DNA of 42,307 nt, taken from contig OUUY01000060.1 in assembly GCA_900302705.1 (NCBI GenBank), positions 1 to 42,307 on the forward strand. The letters are read 5' to 3'. How positions within the stretch are numbered: position 1 is the stretch's first letter; each line of letters opens with the position of its first letter. The translations under genes were made by a program, and so were the position numbers. Of the stretch, positions 1 through 8,286 are shown piece by piece. The DNA is from Candidatus Sulfobium mesophilum. Lineage in GTDB: Bacteria > Nitrospirota > Thermodesulfovibrionia > Thermodesulfovibrionales > UBA6898. Below the pieces are notes generated by a model. It was not told the DNA's origin. It was given only the letters and a program-made list of their open reading frames with translations, and made no database searches.

Positions 1-1098
1 ACCACAGCTGCCTTCTCCGAGGTCTATGCGAATTGAATAGGTGCCGTTGGCTAAGCCAGTAACATCCCAGTTAAAAATATACTGATCCGCAGACGGATCG
101 TAACGCATAGTGTTACCAGGCTCACTATTTTTGGCAGTTGCGGGCTGCTCTGTGCTGGTCCCTACTATGGCTGAAGAGATAAATGTAAAGTATACATGAG
201 CGTCAGCATCTGTCACCGGAGTACCGTTGGCGTCCGCAATTTTAATTTTCACAGGTATGTCGCTTCCCTTGAACACACGTGAGCCGTCGGCATTGATTGG
301 CTGCTGGAACCCAAGAAACATGTAAGTAACTCCAAGCGTCTTGGAATCTGAGCTGCCATTATAAAGGCACTCCTGACCCTCGAAGCTTGCAACAACAGTG
401 TGATCTCCCACTGCGAGCGATGCCGGATAATACGTCGTAGAAGCTATACCATCACTACCGGTCCCTACGCTGCCTGCATTGTTGCTGTCGACCGTAAAAT
501 CAATTATTTGACCGGAGACCGGAGCCCCGCCGGAAGTCAACGCTGCGGACAATGTAACATTACTTGTTGAATGATAAAGAATACATGCCGGGGTTACCGT
601 TAGGGAAAGTGAAGTATCGTCCGGAGAACAGCTGTCTGCCACCGTAAAATGTACCAAAATTCCACTTTCTCCCGACAATCCGCTTCCTCCGCCGACACCG
701 TTGATGGGGGCAATCTTTACGTGATAGGCCCCTGGAACAGAAGGAGCTACAATGGTCACTTGGGTAGTGAAAGAGGATGATGCGCTTGAAAAAGTAAAAA
801 ATGAAGGATTTAATGTGACCGCTGGATCTCCGTTACTGTTCTGCACGCCGAATTCCACTGGTCGAGGAAATGTGGACGTATTACCCTTACCAATGATGGA
901 AAAAGTTAAATCAAAGGTAATAGTGTCTCCCGGGTTGACTGGCTCAGTAATCTGATAATTGCCTGAAGAACCGGAAAATTGATATGGAGCACTGATATTT
1001 GCTGCAAGGTAATCGATGGAATACGCAAAAACCGCAGGCGCAAAAATAAGTACAGCAGCGATTGCCATAAATACGCCTAGAATCATGTTCCTTTTCAT
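1..1098 (-). CDS. Exported Ig-like/PxKF-type repeat surface protein (3' end outside window)
   Basis: An open frame runs from ATG 1098 to the left edge without a stop, giving at least 366 residues. A GGAGGG ribosome site lies just before the ATG. The first 26 residues are a Sec signal peptide (MKRNMILGVF, then a hydrophobic core ending VFAYS). The rest is beta-sandwich-like, rich in Ser, Thr and Gly. Residues about 200-265 resemble a bacterial Ig-like (Big) domain. Residues about 285-366 carry a P-V-K-I-K segment, a DANGTPV turn and a final YDPSADQYIFNW segment, the layout of the PxKF domain seen in extracellular repeat proteins. It is probably a secreted or surface structural protein. It lies in the same orientation as the PEP-CTERM gene, so it may be sorted the same way, but its C-terminus is not visible. 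Confidence 0.8.
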   Translation of the reverse strand, partial: MKRNMILGVFMAIAAVLIFAPAVFAYSIDYLAANISAPYQFSGSSGNYQITEPVNPGDTITFDLTFSIIGKGNTSTFPRPVEFGVQNSNGDPAVTLNPSFFTFSSASSSFTTQVTIVAPSVPGAYHVKIAPINGVGGGSGLSGESGILVHFTVADSCSPDDTSLSLTVTPACILYHSTSNVTLSAALTSGGAPVSGQIIDFTVDSNNAGSVGTGSDGIASTTYYPASLAVGDHTVVASFEGQECLYNGSSDSKTLGVTYMFLGFQQPINADGSRVFKGSDIPVKIKIADANGTPVTDADAHVYFTFISSAIVGTSTEQPATAKNSEPGNTMRYDPSADQYIFNWDVTGLANGTYSIRIDLGEGSCG

Positions 1099-1252
1099 AA
1101 GCCCTCCTGATTTGTTGAAGTCATTTCCCTTCTGATTAGTTCTTTCCACTTTCAATGGATTTCCTCCTTTTTTGCTCTGGAGCGTTTGGCCTCCTCAGCG
1201 TTGTTTTCCATAATGGCAGCGAAACAAATTGACCTTGAAGCACTGCTCCCAT

Positions 1253-1417
1253 TTAATATCCCAAATAGACTTCGCCAACAATATACTCTATATCTGCTTC
1301 CGCTAAAGGCTTGCAAGTCTTCAAGGCATGATTTATTACTTCCTGCTTTTCTTTTTCTGTGAGCGGCGCCCACAGGTTGGATTCTTTTAATATTTCTATA
1401 ACCTCTTTCGCAGTCAT
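1253..1417 (-). CDS. Small hypothetical protein (54 aa)
   Basis: This is a soluble, acidic, helical protein starting MTAKEVIEIL. The ATG at 1417 is preferred because the sequence from there on is protein-like, although no strong ribosome site precedes it. The frame is open back to 1516, but that N-terminal extension has a low-complexity, non-coding look. No family is recognised. It lies between the terminator of the PEP-CTERM gene and the large exported protein gene, all on the same strand. Confidence 0.45.
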   Translation of the reverse strand: MTAKEVIEILKESNLWAPLTEKEKQEVINHALKTCKPLAEADIEYIVGEVYLGY

Positions 1418-1588
1418 ACATATCTCATCATCGTTAAAGTTATCCCTTGAATAGAGATTAAGAAATCTTAGCGTCCATGTACATACCCCAAAAGGGGCAT
1501 CCCCGGATGAGGCCACCCAAAAGTAGGGAAGAAACCCCTCTCTAACCGAGAATTGCGTAGTTTAATAGTCCTTTGTAGCAGCCTACTC

Positions 1589-1619
1589 AAAAAAATAGGC
1601 CTCGGGGTTACCGGGGCCT
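1589..1619 (-). terminator. Rho-independent terminator after the PEP-CTERM gene
   Basis: Read on the minus strand, AGGCC and GGCCT form the outer stem and CGG/CCG the inner stem. There is one C-A mismatch, the loop is TAACC, and T7 follows after one A. It lies 60 bases past the PEP-CTERM stop codon. Confidence 0.6.
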
Positions 1620-1678
1620 TATACAGAAGGGTAGGTAGGCCTAGGATATATCACCCTTCTGGATATAAACTCTGCCAG

Positions 1679-2350
1679 CTATTTCTTGAACCTCCTCCTC
1701 AGTATCCCCACTCCAGCAAGCCCTGCACCAAGAAGGAGTACGGTTGAGGGTTCAGGAACCGTAGAATAGATTGCATTTGCTGAACCAGATGCATATGTAT
1801 ATACAGTGACGGTGTGCTCGCCTGCTAAAGTGGCAGTGAAGCTATTATCGGAATCAAACAATGAACCTAATATAGTTATGCCGTCCAAAAGAACGTCACC
1901 GTCGGCGGTGGCAGAGGCAAATTCTCCATTCAGTGTTGCAGTGGCGTCAGTAGAAGAAGTGCTATCAAGACGGGTTATTGTGAAAGGGGTGCTTGTTGTG
2001 CCGAGATCGAATACAATGGACTGTTGACCCACGGCAGTTGCTTGTGATGTTCAACTAAGGGTGCCAGTCGCATCTCCCGCCTGACCACTCACGTTACTAG
2101 ATTGTGAAAATATGGGATTACTGATGGTTTCAATTATGAGAGCATTTTCAGCATGTTCGCCGGTGCCGCTTTCTGATGTGCCAGCAATGCTAATAGGAGC
2201 AAGTGGGGTAAGCCAATGTTGACTAAATTGCAGATCAAAAAAAGCAGTAGCATCATATGTCGCCGTAGCATTTGCCTGCCCAACAAAAACTATACATATT
2301 GCCAAGGAAATAATCATTAAGAATGTAAGAAAAAATACTGACCTCTTCAT
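1679..2350 (-). pseudogene. PEP-CTERM sorted exported protein interrupted by an in-frame TGA
   Basis: The start is ATG 2350 (MKRSVFFLTF), preceded by GGGAGCAGGA at good spacing. An N-terminal signal peptide ends near QANATA. The last 26 residues are a classic PEP-CTERM signal: a V-P-E-P-S motif, a hydrophobic helix, then an R-R-R-F-K-K tail. This tag sends proteins to exosortase for anchoring or export with extracellular polysaccharide. Codon 100 (2051-2053) is TGA. The frame is otherwise open on both sides and both halves belong together, so this is either a point nonsense change (GGA to TGA would restore Gly in a Ser/Thr/Gly stretch) or a sequence error. No exosortase gene is present in the window. 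Confidence 0.75.
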
Positions 2351-2443
2351 TTTGTCCTGCTCCCTCGTTTTACGACAAGGCATCAAGGGGTGTTTAGTTA
2401 AAAAGAGTTTATCGGAGGATTACTCATATTATCTTAAAATCAC

Positions 2444-2458
2444 GCATATTCAATGCCT
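2444..2458 (-). promoter_or_regulatory. Possible sigma-54 promoter of the PEP-CTERM gene
   Basis: On the minus strand AGGCATTGAATATGC gives GG-N10-GC spacing, matching GGCA and TGC of the -24/-12 consensus. It lies about 94 bases before the ATG. PEP-CTERM genes are known in other bacteria to be controlled by a sigma-54 activator (PrsR). The match is short and could be chance. Confidence 0.35.
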
Positions 2459-2703
2459 TCTTATAAGTATCTAATTTACAAAGATTTCGATGTGATCAGT
2501 TATATGGGCAGCTTTCTTTGTAAAGTCTTCCGACAGAATTTTAAGGGAACATTTTACAGTTGAAAATTGACGAAATATTGAGGTAGAAAGGCAGTGTCTT
2601 AGACTAGGAAAAAGGGCAGTTGTTCCTGTTGACTACCAATTGACCTTTCCCCGAATTGATGGACACACCTAAAGATTTGTAAGATGGAAAAGGAGGTGTG
2701 CGT

Positions 2704-3006
2704 ATGGGGAAAGAGGATAAGCGTCGTCATTTCACCCGGGAGTTCAAGAGGAATGCGGCAGAATTGGTCACAGAGAAGGGGATGCCGGTAGGCAAAGTAG
2801 CCCGGGAGCTTGATGTTCATCCTAATTTACTTCATCTGTGGAGAAGGAGCTTGTTGAAAGAGGGAGACAAGGCTTTTGTGGGGAAAGGCCATGCGAGGCC
2901 AGAGGGAGCGGAAATAAAGCGGCACCGGAAGGAACTAGAAAAGGTGAAGGAAGAGAGGGATATTTTAAAAAAAGCCCTGGCCTTCTTTCCCAGGCAAAGC
3001 AAATGA
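2704..3006 (+). CDS. IS3-family transposase OrfA (100 aa)
   Basis: The DNA-binding subunit begins at ATG 2704 with AGGAGG seven bases upstream. Residues 5-55 form the helix-turn-helix typical of the IS3 OrfA group (FTREFKRNAAELV, then a VGKVARELDV turn). The C-terminal part is a leucine-zipper-like coiled coil ending in DILKKALAFF. Near the end, A7 at 2967-2973 is a probable slippery site for -1 frameshifting into OrfB, which lies in the -1 frame. The OrfA stop (TGA 3004-3006) overlaps the OrfB ATG. Confidence 0.9.
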   Translation: MGKEDKRRHFTREFKRNAAELVTEKGMPVGKVARELDVHPNLLHLWRRSLLKEGDKAFVGKGHARPEGAEIKRHRKELEKVKEERDILKKALAFFPRQSK

Positions 3007-3860
3007 GACACGCATTCATGCGGAAGCACCGGGATCGGTTCAGGCTGCAGAGCATGTGTGAGGTGTTGAATGTATCCAGGAGCGGGTATTATGCGTGGCG
3101 CAAGCGTCCGTTCAGCGCGCGGGGAAAAGGCAATCGGGAGTTGCTGGGGCAGATACGAGAGGTCCACACTCAAAGCAGAAAGCTCTACGGGAGTCCACGA
3201 ATCACGGTTGAACTGAATGAACGGGGGTTCAAGTGTGGGAAGAACCGGGTAGCCAGGATCATGAAAGAGCATTCAATATGTGGGGAAGTAAAAAAGAGGA
3301 GATTCAGACGGACCATCGATTCACGGCATGAGTATGCCTTGGCTGCAAACCTGCTGATTGGCAAGAGACAGACAGAGGGGGTGTGGGCATCAGATATTAC
3401 GTTTGTCCCCACCTCTGAGGGCTGGCTCTATGTGGCAGCAGTGATGAATGTGAAAAGCAGAAGGGTTATTGGGCTGTCCATGAGTGATAAGCTCTCTCAG
3501 GAGCTGGCCTCTGCTGCGCTGAAGGCGGCAGCGGGCAGGCAAAGCCCTCCCGAGGGACTAATCCACCATTCTGATCGGGGCAGGCAGTACGCAAGCTATG
3601 CATATCAGGAGCTTCTCAGGGAATACGGCATTACGCCTAGTATGAGCAGGAGTGGCAATTGTTATGATAATGCCCATGTGGAGTCGTCCTTTGGTACGCT
3701 CAAGACGGAATTGGTTCATGGCGAGCGGTACCGATCAAGGATGGAGGCAAGGCTCAGTATATTTGAGTACGTAGAAGTGTTTTATAATCGACAGAGAAGA
3801 CATTCGGCATTGGGGTATAGGAGCCCAGAGCAATATGAAAAGCTCCTTGATGAAACTTAA
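3003..3860 (+). CDS. IS3-family transposase OrfB, DDE catalytic subunit (285 aa)
   Basis: The integrase core (rve fold) follows an N-terminal HTH_21-type segment (VLNVSRSGYYAW). The catalytic triad is visible as D131 (WASDITF), D191 (HHSDRG) and E227 (AHVESSF), with the 35-residue D-E spacing of the family. The C-terminal YNRQRRHSALGY segment is diagnostic. ATG 3003 overlaps the OrfA stop. The frame is open upstream to 2838, but that stretch reads OrfA DNA out of frame. The active transposase is probably the OrfAB fusion made by -1 frameshifting at the A7 run. Confidence 0.9.
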   Translation: MRHAFMRKHRDRFRLQSMCEVLNVSRSGYYAWRKRPFSARGKGNRELLGQIREVHTQSRKLYGSPRITVELNERGFKCGKNRVARIMKEHSICGEVKKRRFRRTIDSRHEYALAANLLIGKRQTEGVWASDITFVPTSEGWLYVAAVMNVKSRRVIGLSMSDKLSQELASAALKAAAGRQSPPEGLIHHSDRGRQYASYAYQELLREYGITPSMSRSGNCYDNAHVESSFGTLKTELVHGERYRSRMEARLSIFEYVEVFYNRQRRHSALGYRSPEQYEKLLDET

Positions 3861-3938
3861 TCCTGTGTCCACTTTTTCGTGGGAAGGTCATCCAAGTAGC
3901 ACTAATACTTGGGGTGCTCCCAGCAATACAATTTAAGC

Positions 3939-4271
3939 TCATACTGCAAAATCTGCGCTCTCACGTAGAGCAGCAATACCAACGCCTACTGCACAAACCC
4001 CCAGCAACGACAATCCCAGAAGAAAAATGAACTCGGCAATCTGTTCATAATAAATCTCTTTTTTTGTGGACCTCATAGAGGCATACGAGACAATTGCCGA
4101 AAAAAGAAATAGAACAATGGCCGCGACGAGGAATTCATCTATAACTGTCTTGTCTGCCACTCCTGTTACTTCTATGAAACTGAGTATCGCAAAGCAGAGC
4201 CCAAGAAGATTTCCGGATGTCGGTAAAATATGTTTTGCCATACTTCTTCGATCATTTTTCTCCGCTGTCAT
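3939..4271 (-). CDS. Small integral membrane protein, unknown function (110 aa)
   Basis: Translation from ATG 4271 is favoured by an AGGAGAG ribosome site six bases upstream; the longer frame from 4304 lacks one. Three hydrophobic helices are visible at roughly residues 18-38, 45-68 and 80-105, with a charged N-terminus and a short polar loop (MRSTKKEIYYEQ). No family is recognised. The gene's 3' end lies 48 bp beyond the right end of the insertion sequence. Confidence 0.65.
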   Translation of the reverse strand: MTAEKNDRRSMAKHILPTSGNLLGLCFAILSFIEVTGVADKTVIDEFLVAAIVLFLFSAIVSYASMRSTKKEIYYEQIAEFIFLLGLSLLGVCAVGVGIAALRESADFAV

Positions 4272-4558
4272 AGTCTCTCTCCTGATTAATATTGACTGAG
4301 ACAAGCATCACATGCCTGTTTATGTGATAAAACTATATCACCTGTCTTTGAATGGATTGTGAAGAACATCGTCCAACGATTTTTCGTTCAGTTAATGATA
4401 TTGCCATAAGTTATTGTTTGTATTATTCACTCAGGTACAAGAGAAACGGGCGGGTTCACAACTTTTGTCCTATAATGTTATTCTTGCCGTCGAGGGATCA
4501 GGAAGTGCCAGTAGGGTATAGTAATTGTTAGCCAGCAAAAAGGAGAAAAAAGAAACCC

Positions 4559-5071
4559 ATGAATCCGAAGATCGTAATCAGGAGCGAAACTGACGCCGAT
4601 GTGAGCGCAATAACCAAGGTGACTGTAGCCGCATTTAAGACCCTGGAGATCAGCAATCACACTGAGCAGTTCATCATCGCGGCGCTACGCGCCGCCAAGG
4701 CCCTCACGATTTCGCTCGTCGCAGAAGTGGATGGCCGTGTGGTAGGGCATATTGCCTTCTCTCCTGTGACCATTTCGGACGGCACGCAGAACTGGTATGG
4801 CCTTGGACCTGTTTCGGTATTGCCCGACTACCAGCGGCAGGGCATTGGCAAAGCCCTGATACAGGAAGGGCTGTCACGGCTGAAAGATATGAATGCTCAA
4901 GGATGTTGTCTTGTTGGACATCCAGGTTACTACAGGAAATTCGGATTCAAAAATATGCCGGGACTTGTGCATGAGGGAGTACCACAGGAGGTCTTCTTCG
5001 CTCTGTCTTTCGACGGGCATACTCCGCAGGGCACCGTCACTTTCCACGACGGATTCACGGCGGATGGCTAA
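4559..5071 (+). CDS. GNAT-family N-acetyltransferase (170 aa), integron-cassette-like
   Basis: This is an acetyltransferase of the YhbS-like group, which transfers an acetyl group from acetyl-CoA to an amine. The substrate is unknown. Residues 1-60 fit the N-terminal GNAT strands. The acetyl-CoA-binding motif A is clear near residues 80-105 (GLGPVSVLPDYQRQGIGKAL), followed by the GHPGYYRKFGF segment typical of the group. An AGGAG site lies about 13 bases before the ATG. The stop codon overlaps the first core box of an attC site, the usual arrangement of a gene cassette. A GTTAGCC core-like sequence at 4527-4533 may mark the upstream cassette boundary, giving a cassette of about 590 bp. Confidence 0.88.
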   Translation: MNPKIVIRSETDADVSAITKVTVAAFKTLEISNHTEQFIIAALRAAKALTISLVAEVDGRVVGHIAFSPVTISDGTQNWYGLGPVSVLPDYQRQGIGKALIQEGLSRLKDMNAQGCCLVGHPGYYRKFGFKNMPGLVHEGVPQEVFFALSFDGHTPQGTVTFHDGFTADG

Positions 5072-5122
5072 CAAGTGGGTACAGGCGACGCTTCACAGCG
5101 CGCCTGACCCTCGGCGTTAGGA
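5066..5122 (+). other. Integron attC recombination site
   Basis: Outer boxes GGCTAAC (5066-5072) and GTTAGGA (5116-5122) pair over five bases. After a short unpaired spacer, GGGT and CAGGCG (5077-5087) pair with CGCCTG and ACCC (5101-5110), leaving A5081 extrahelical. CGCT/AGCG close a TCAC loop, leaving A5088 extrahelical. Two unpaired bases on one strand and a 57-base length are the standard architecture recognised by integron integrases. No integrase gene or further array is visible. Confidence 0.8.
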
Positions 5123-5164
5123 CTGCCAGTTTCTTCCGTAAAGTTGCAATAATGGGAATTCGCC

Positions 5165-5341
5165 ATGCCTGTTGACTCATATGTGGGGGAGGCGAACCAG
5201 CCGGATCAACAGGACTATGCCGGTGGTCACCGAGACGGCAGTGATCTTTCTCCAGCCTCGGCAAGAGTATTTTACTTATTGGCGGATATGATTGTGATTA
5301 TACGCGTAACGATCTTACTTCTATTATTGATGGCTCTTTAA
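5165..5341 (+). CDS. Possible small membrane protein (58 aa)
   Basis: An ATG at 5165 opens a 59-codon frame whose C-terminal third is strongly hydrophobic (RVTILLLLLMAL), like a single tail anchor. It begins 48 bases after the attC crossover point, where a following cassette gene would be expected. There is no good ribosome site and no recognised homology, and it overlaps the convergent gene at 5338 by four bases. Confidence 0.25.
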   Translation: MPVDSYVGEANQPDQQDYAGGHRDGSDLSPASARVFYLLADMIVIIRVTILLLLLMAL

Positions 5342-5535
5342 TAATCGAATCTGGAACATTGATCAGTCCTAAGATTCGGATGTTTCCGCTTGCGATGCTT
5401 CTCGTACATCTCTAGAAAGTAATTTTTAGCCCCGACCGTCTCTTCATTGACAATGTTAGTATGAAGGTATTTATCGAATGGCATAGGTGCCGTTGTCATT
5501 CTCGCCTCCGGTTTTTGCTGTTCCGTTTCCGGCAT
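5338..5535 (-). CDS. Small hypothetical protein (65 aa)
   Basis: ATG 5535 has AAGGAAC seven bases upstream. The product is soluble, rich in Lys, Arg and Glu, with a central FDKYLHTNIVNEETVG segment. No family is recognised. Confidence 0.45.
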   Translation of the reverse strand: MPETEQQKPEARMTTAPMPFDKYLHTNIVNEETVGAKNYFLEMYEKHRKRKHPNLRTDQCSRFDY

Positions 5536-5728
5536 ATCCCGTTCCTTTTTAAATATCGTTACTTTCCAGTTCCAATCACAGATCCCTTAACTTTTACAGC
5601 ATTAATTGCCATCAGCTCGAACTAATAGCCAAATATCTGTATTAGGAAATTCATGCCTTAACTGTTGCATGCCATATTTGAATTCTGTTGGAAATCAGCG
5701 GAACATTTGTATGTTACCGCAAACTGAT

Positions 5729-5846
5729 AATGTCCTCTAGCAGCAAAATGAAAATGTTCGGTCCGAAAAGCCCCTCAGAAAGTGGTGGCATAGAATCGGA
5801 CATTTTCATTTTGCAGAAAACCGGACATTTCTATTTGGCGTTGACA
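5729..5846. mobile_element. Collapsed IS21-family-like termini (about 120 bp)
   Basis: The right arm ends TTTGGCGTTGACA at 5846. On the opposite strand this reads TGTCAACGCCAAAT, like IS21-group ends, followed by ATGTCCGG and GCAAAATGAAAATGTCCG. The left arm has ATGTCC at 5730-5735 and GCAAAATGAAAATGTTCGG at 5743-5761, which matches the right arm inverted at 17 of 18 bases. Only about 35 bases separate the inner repeats, so the istA/istB genes are absent. The rest of 5536-6208 has no gene I can support. A TTGACA/TACACT pair spaced 16 bp (5864-5891, plus strand) is a possible promoter. Confidence 0.6.
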
Positions 5847-6208
5847 CAATTATATCCTCGTGGTTGACAGAACGCGAGCACATGGTACACTTAGGGACAA
5901 ATGACTTAGAAGCCCGCGGAGAGCGAGTCACCGATTGGGAAGCCTGTCATATCGATTTTGCATTGAGTTTTGAATAAGCATAATGCCTTTATGAAAAAGA
6001 GTACATTTTTTATTAGAGGAACAGCGCATATGACGTCCAGGCTCTGAGTTATGGGAGGAAAAAAGCAGTTTTTGGATGAGTTCAAATGGCAGTACTTAAG
6101 TTATAGGAAGAGCAAGAGAATCAGATCTGATTATTGACTTTAGATACGCAAAAGACAATGCGAAATTGTGGACAAATATCAATAAGCAAAGCCTGAGACC
6201 TGACCACT

Positions 6209-8026
6209 ATGAATAAAAACTTTTATCCACCTATAAGTCATTATGGATACATCGGTGATTGCCACTCCTCTGCACTGGTGTCGATTTCCGGCTCGATTGA
6301 CTGGTGCTGTATGCCCAGATTAGACTCGGGAAGCTGCTTCGGCCGCCTCCTTGACTGGACGAAGGGGGGGTATTGCCAAATCGTCCCATCCAGACCTTAT
6401 GAGAATTCCCGGCGTTACCTCGAAGGCACGCTCGTTTTAGAAACCACGTTTCGAACTAAGCATGGCGAAGCCCGTCTTCTTGACTGCTTCACCATGCGCA
6501 AGGGAGGAAGACACGATCCCCACCAGCAGATTCTGCGGGTGATCGAAGGGATCAGGGGCAGGATGGACTTCATTCTCCAAATCGTCCCCCGTTTTGACTA
6601 CGGTACCACTAAAGCCTGGATTCGTCTTACAAAAGGGGATCACTACATCGCCATCGGAGGGAACGACGGCCTCCTTATCTCAACTGATTTTCATTGTAGG
6701 ATGATGGACCGCCACTCAGTCTCCGGGTCCTGCACGGTCAAGCAGGGAGAGCGGACTCATCTTTCCATTCTTTACCGCCGCCCGGAGGATCTTGCCGAAG
6801 GCCATGTGGATGTTCCTTCCATCAGAGAACTGGACGGGCGGTTGGACGAGACCGTGGCCTGGTGGCGTGCCTGGTCTTCCAGAAGCACGATGAAGGGACC
6901 TTATGCCGGATACGGACAGCGTTCGGCCATCGTCCTTAAAGGCCTCTCAAATGCCCCCACGGGTGCCATCGTTGCTGCACCGACCACATCTCTTCCCGAA
7001 TCTCTCCGGGGCAAACGAAACTGGGATTATCGTTATACCTGGATCCGAGATTCTTATCTCACCGTTCGCTCATTAGCAGAAGTCGGTCATGTCCTTGAGG
7101 CCGACGGATTCCGCCGCTTTATCGAACGGACCGCCGCCGGCAGCGCAGAGGAGCTCCAGATTGTCTTCGGCGTGGGAGGCGAACGACGGCTCCACGAGTA
7201 TGAGATAGAAGAATTGGAGGGCTATCGGAAGATAAAGCCCGTTCGCGTGGGGAATGCCGCCGAAGGACAGACACAGTTAGATATGTACGGATATCTTCTC
7301 GATCTGGCATGGAACTGGCATAATCGAGGTCAATCCCCGGATGACGATTATTGGGAGTTCCTGGTCGGGCTGATCAATGCTGCTGCTGAAAATTGGAGAA
7401 ATCCCGATCATGGCATTTGGGAGATGCGCTGCAAACCGCGCCATTTTGTGCACTCCAAGGCAATGTGCTGGGCGGCCCTTGACCGGGGGATCAAACTGGC
7501 AGAAGACCTCAAGCGTAGGGGGCCCATTAAACATTGGAAGAAGGCACGACGTGAAGTGCGCCGAGCGATTGAGGAGAAAGGCTACAACGCCAGGCACGGT
7601 GTTTTTATACAGGCCTTCAACTGGCCGGTGATGGATGCGGCTCTGCTGCTCCTGCCCACTGTGGGATTTGTGGACTATGATGACGAGCGCATGATCAGCA
7701 CAGCGGATGCCATCCGGGCAGACCTCGAAGAAGACGGGCTTCTGCGCCGTTACCGCACAGGAAATGATGGAACCAAGGACAAGGAAGGTGCTTTCCTTGC
7801 ATGTTCACTATGGCTTGTCGAGTGCCTGGCACGTCAGGGTCGCCTTAAAGAGGCTCAGCAGGTCTTCAACCGTGTCCTGTCGACAGGCAATGATCTCGGT
7901 CTCTTATCAGAAGAGTATGATCCTCGGAACCACGAGATGCTGGGGAATTTTCCGCAGGGCCTCACTCACCTCTCTCTCATCACCGCGGCTGCGGCACTGA
8001 CCGAGATAGAGACATCCCTGACCTGA
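6209..8026 (+). CDS. Glycoside hydrolase family 15-type protein (glucoamylase/trehalase-like, 605 aa)
   Basis: This is a full-length bacterial GH15-like protein, a family that releases glucose from alpha-glucosides such as maltodextrin or trehalose. Residues 1-230 form the N-terminal beta domain (start ISHYGYIGDCHSSALV, then GSIDWCCMPRLDS). Residues about 240-600 form the alpha/alpha barrel. Diagnostic segments are RNWDYRYTWIRDS near 270, RPHF-like CKPRHFVHSKAMCWAALDR near 410, and LLSEEYDPRNHEMLGNFPQG near the end, which holds a probable catalytic Glu. There is no signal peptide, so it is cytoplasmic and probably acts on storage glycan or trehalose. The ATG at 6209 has only a poor ribosome site. 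Substrate cannot be assigned from sequence. Confidence 0.85.
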   Translation: MNKNFYPPISHYGYIGDCHSSALVSISGSIDWCCMPRLDSGSCFGRLLDWTKGGYCQIVPSRPYENSRRYLEGTLVLETTFRTKHGEARLLDCFTMRKGGRHDPHQQILRVIEGIRGRMDFILQIVPRFDYGTTKAWIRLTKGDHYIAIGGNDGLLISTDFHCRMMDRHSVSGSCTVKQGERTHLSILYRRPEDLAEGHVDVPSIRELDGRLDETVAWWRAWSSRSTMKGPYAGYGQRSAIVLKGLSNAPTGAIVAAPTTSLPESLRGKRNWDYRYTWIRDSYLTVRSLAEVGHVLEADGFRRFIERTAAGSAEELQIVFGVGGERRLHEYEIEELEGYRKIKPVRVGNAAEGQTQLDMYGYLLDLAWNWHNRGQSPDDDYWEFLVGLINAAAENWRNPDHGIWEMRCKPRHFVHSKAMCWAALDRGIKLAEDLKRRGPIKHWKKARREVRRAIEEKGYNARHGVFIQAFNWPVMDAALLLLPTVGFVDYDDERMISTADAIRADLEEDGLLRRYRTGNDGTKDKEGAFLACSLWLVECLARQGRLKEAQQVFNRVLSTGNDLGLLSEEYDPRNHEMLGNFPQGLTHLSLITAAAALTEIETSLT

Positions 8027-8286
8027 ATTCATTTCTTCGATTATCATTCTTCAGAAACAGAAAGTCGGGATGATCGTGAGAAAACATAATTCCAATTTTA
8101 AGTGTCCTAGCTTTTGCAAGAATAAAAGCCCTATTCTTTTTTGGCTGACTCATTCAGCATTATCTGCTCAATCTTCATGACGAATCTCAAGGAACAGCTT
8201 GACAGACAGCTGCCCTTATGAGATAGTTAGCGACAGTATGGGAATCATGTTTCGATTTGAACCGTAATGTAGAAGGGAGCATATCT

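Larger units (their letters stand above)
2641..3890 (+). mobile_element. Complete IS3-family insertion sequence (about 1250 bp)
   Basis: The ends are imperfect inverted repeats beginning TGACCTT at 2641 and ending AAGGTCA at 3890. Roughly 20 of 27 bases match, including a shared TGGACACA block. The ends are TG...CA, as usual for the family. CCAA occurs at 2636-2639 and again at 3892-3895, one base outside each end, and may be the 4-bp target duplication. Inside are two overlapping reading frames typical of the family. Both frames are intact, so the element may still be active. Confidence 0.9.

Noticed and set aside
1152-1421. 89-codon frame in another register over the 54-aa gene
   Set aside because: Composition is cysteine- and arginine-rich without protein-like pattern, and it has no ribosome site.
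1560-1625. Resemblance to a c-di-GMP (GEMM) riboswitch on the plus strand (CGGGGTTACCGG part)
   Set aside because: The first aptamer helix and its conserved bases are missing, and no plus-strand gene follows. The same bases make a good minus-strand terminator.
2050-2053. Selenocysteine at the TGA of the PEP-CTERM gene
   Set aside because: No stable short hairpin with a GGU apical loop follows within the needed distance, and the protein is an exported structural type.
2838-3002. Longer start for the IS3 OrfB
   Set aside because: This stretch is OrfA sequence read out of frame. OrfB is made by frameshift or from ATG 3003.
5168-5213. 8-bp inverted repeat CCTGTTGA/TCAACAGG after attC
   Set aside because: It lacks attC core boxes and a matching stem, so it is not a second attC. 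It is probably chance or a minor hairpin.
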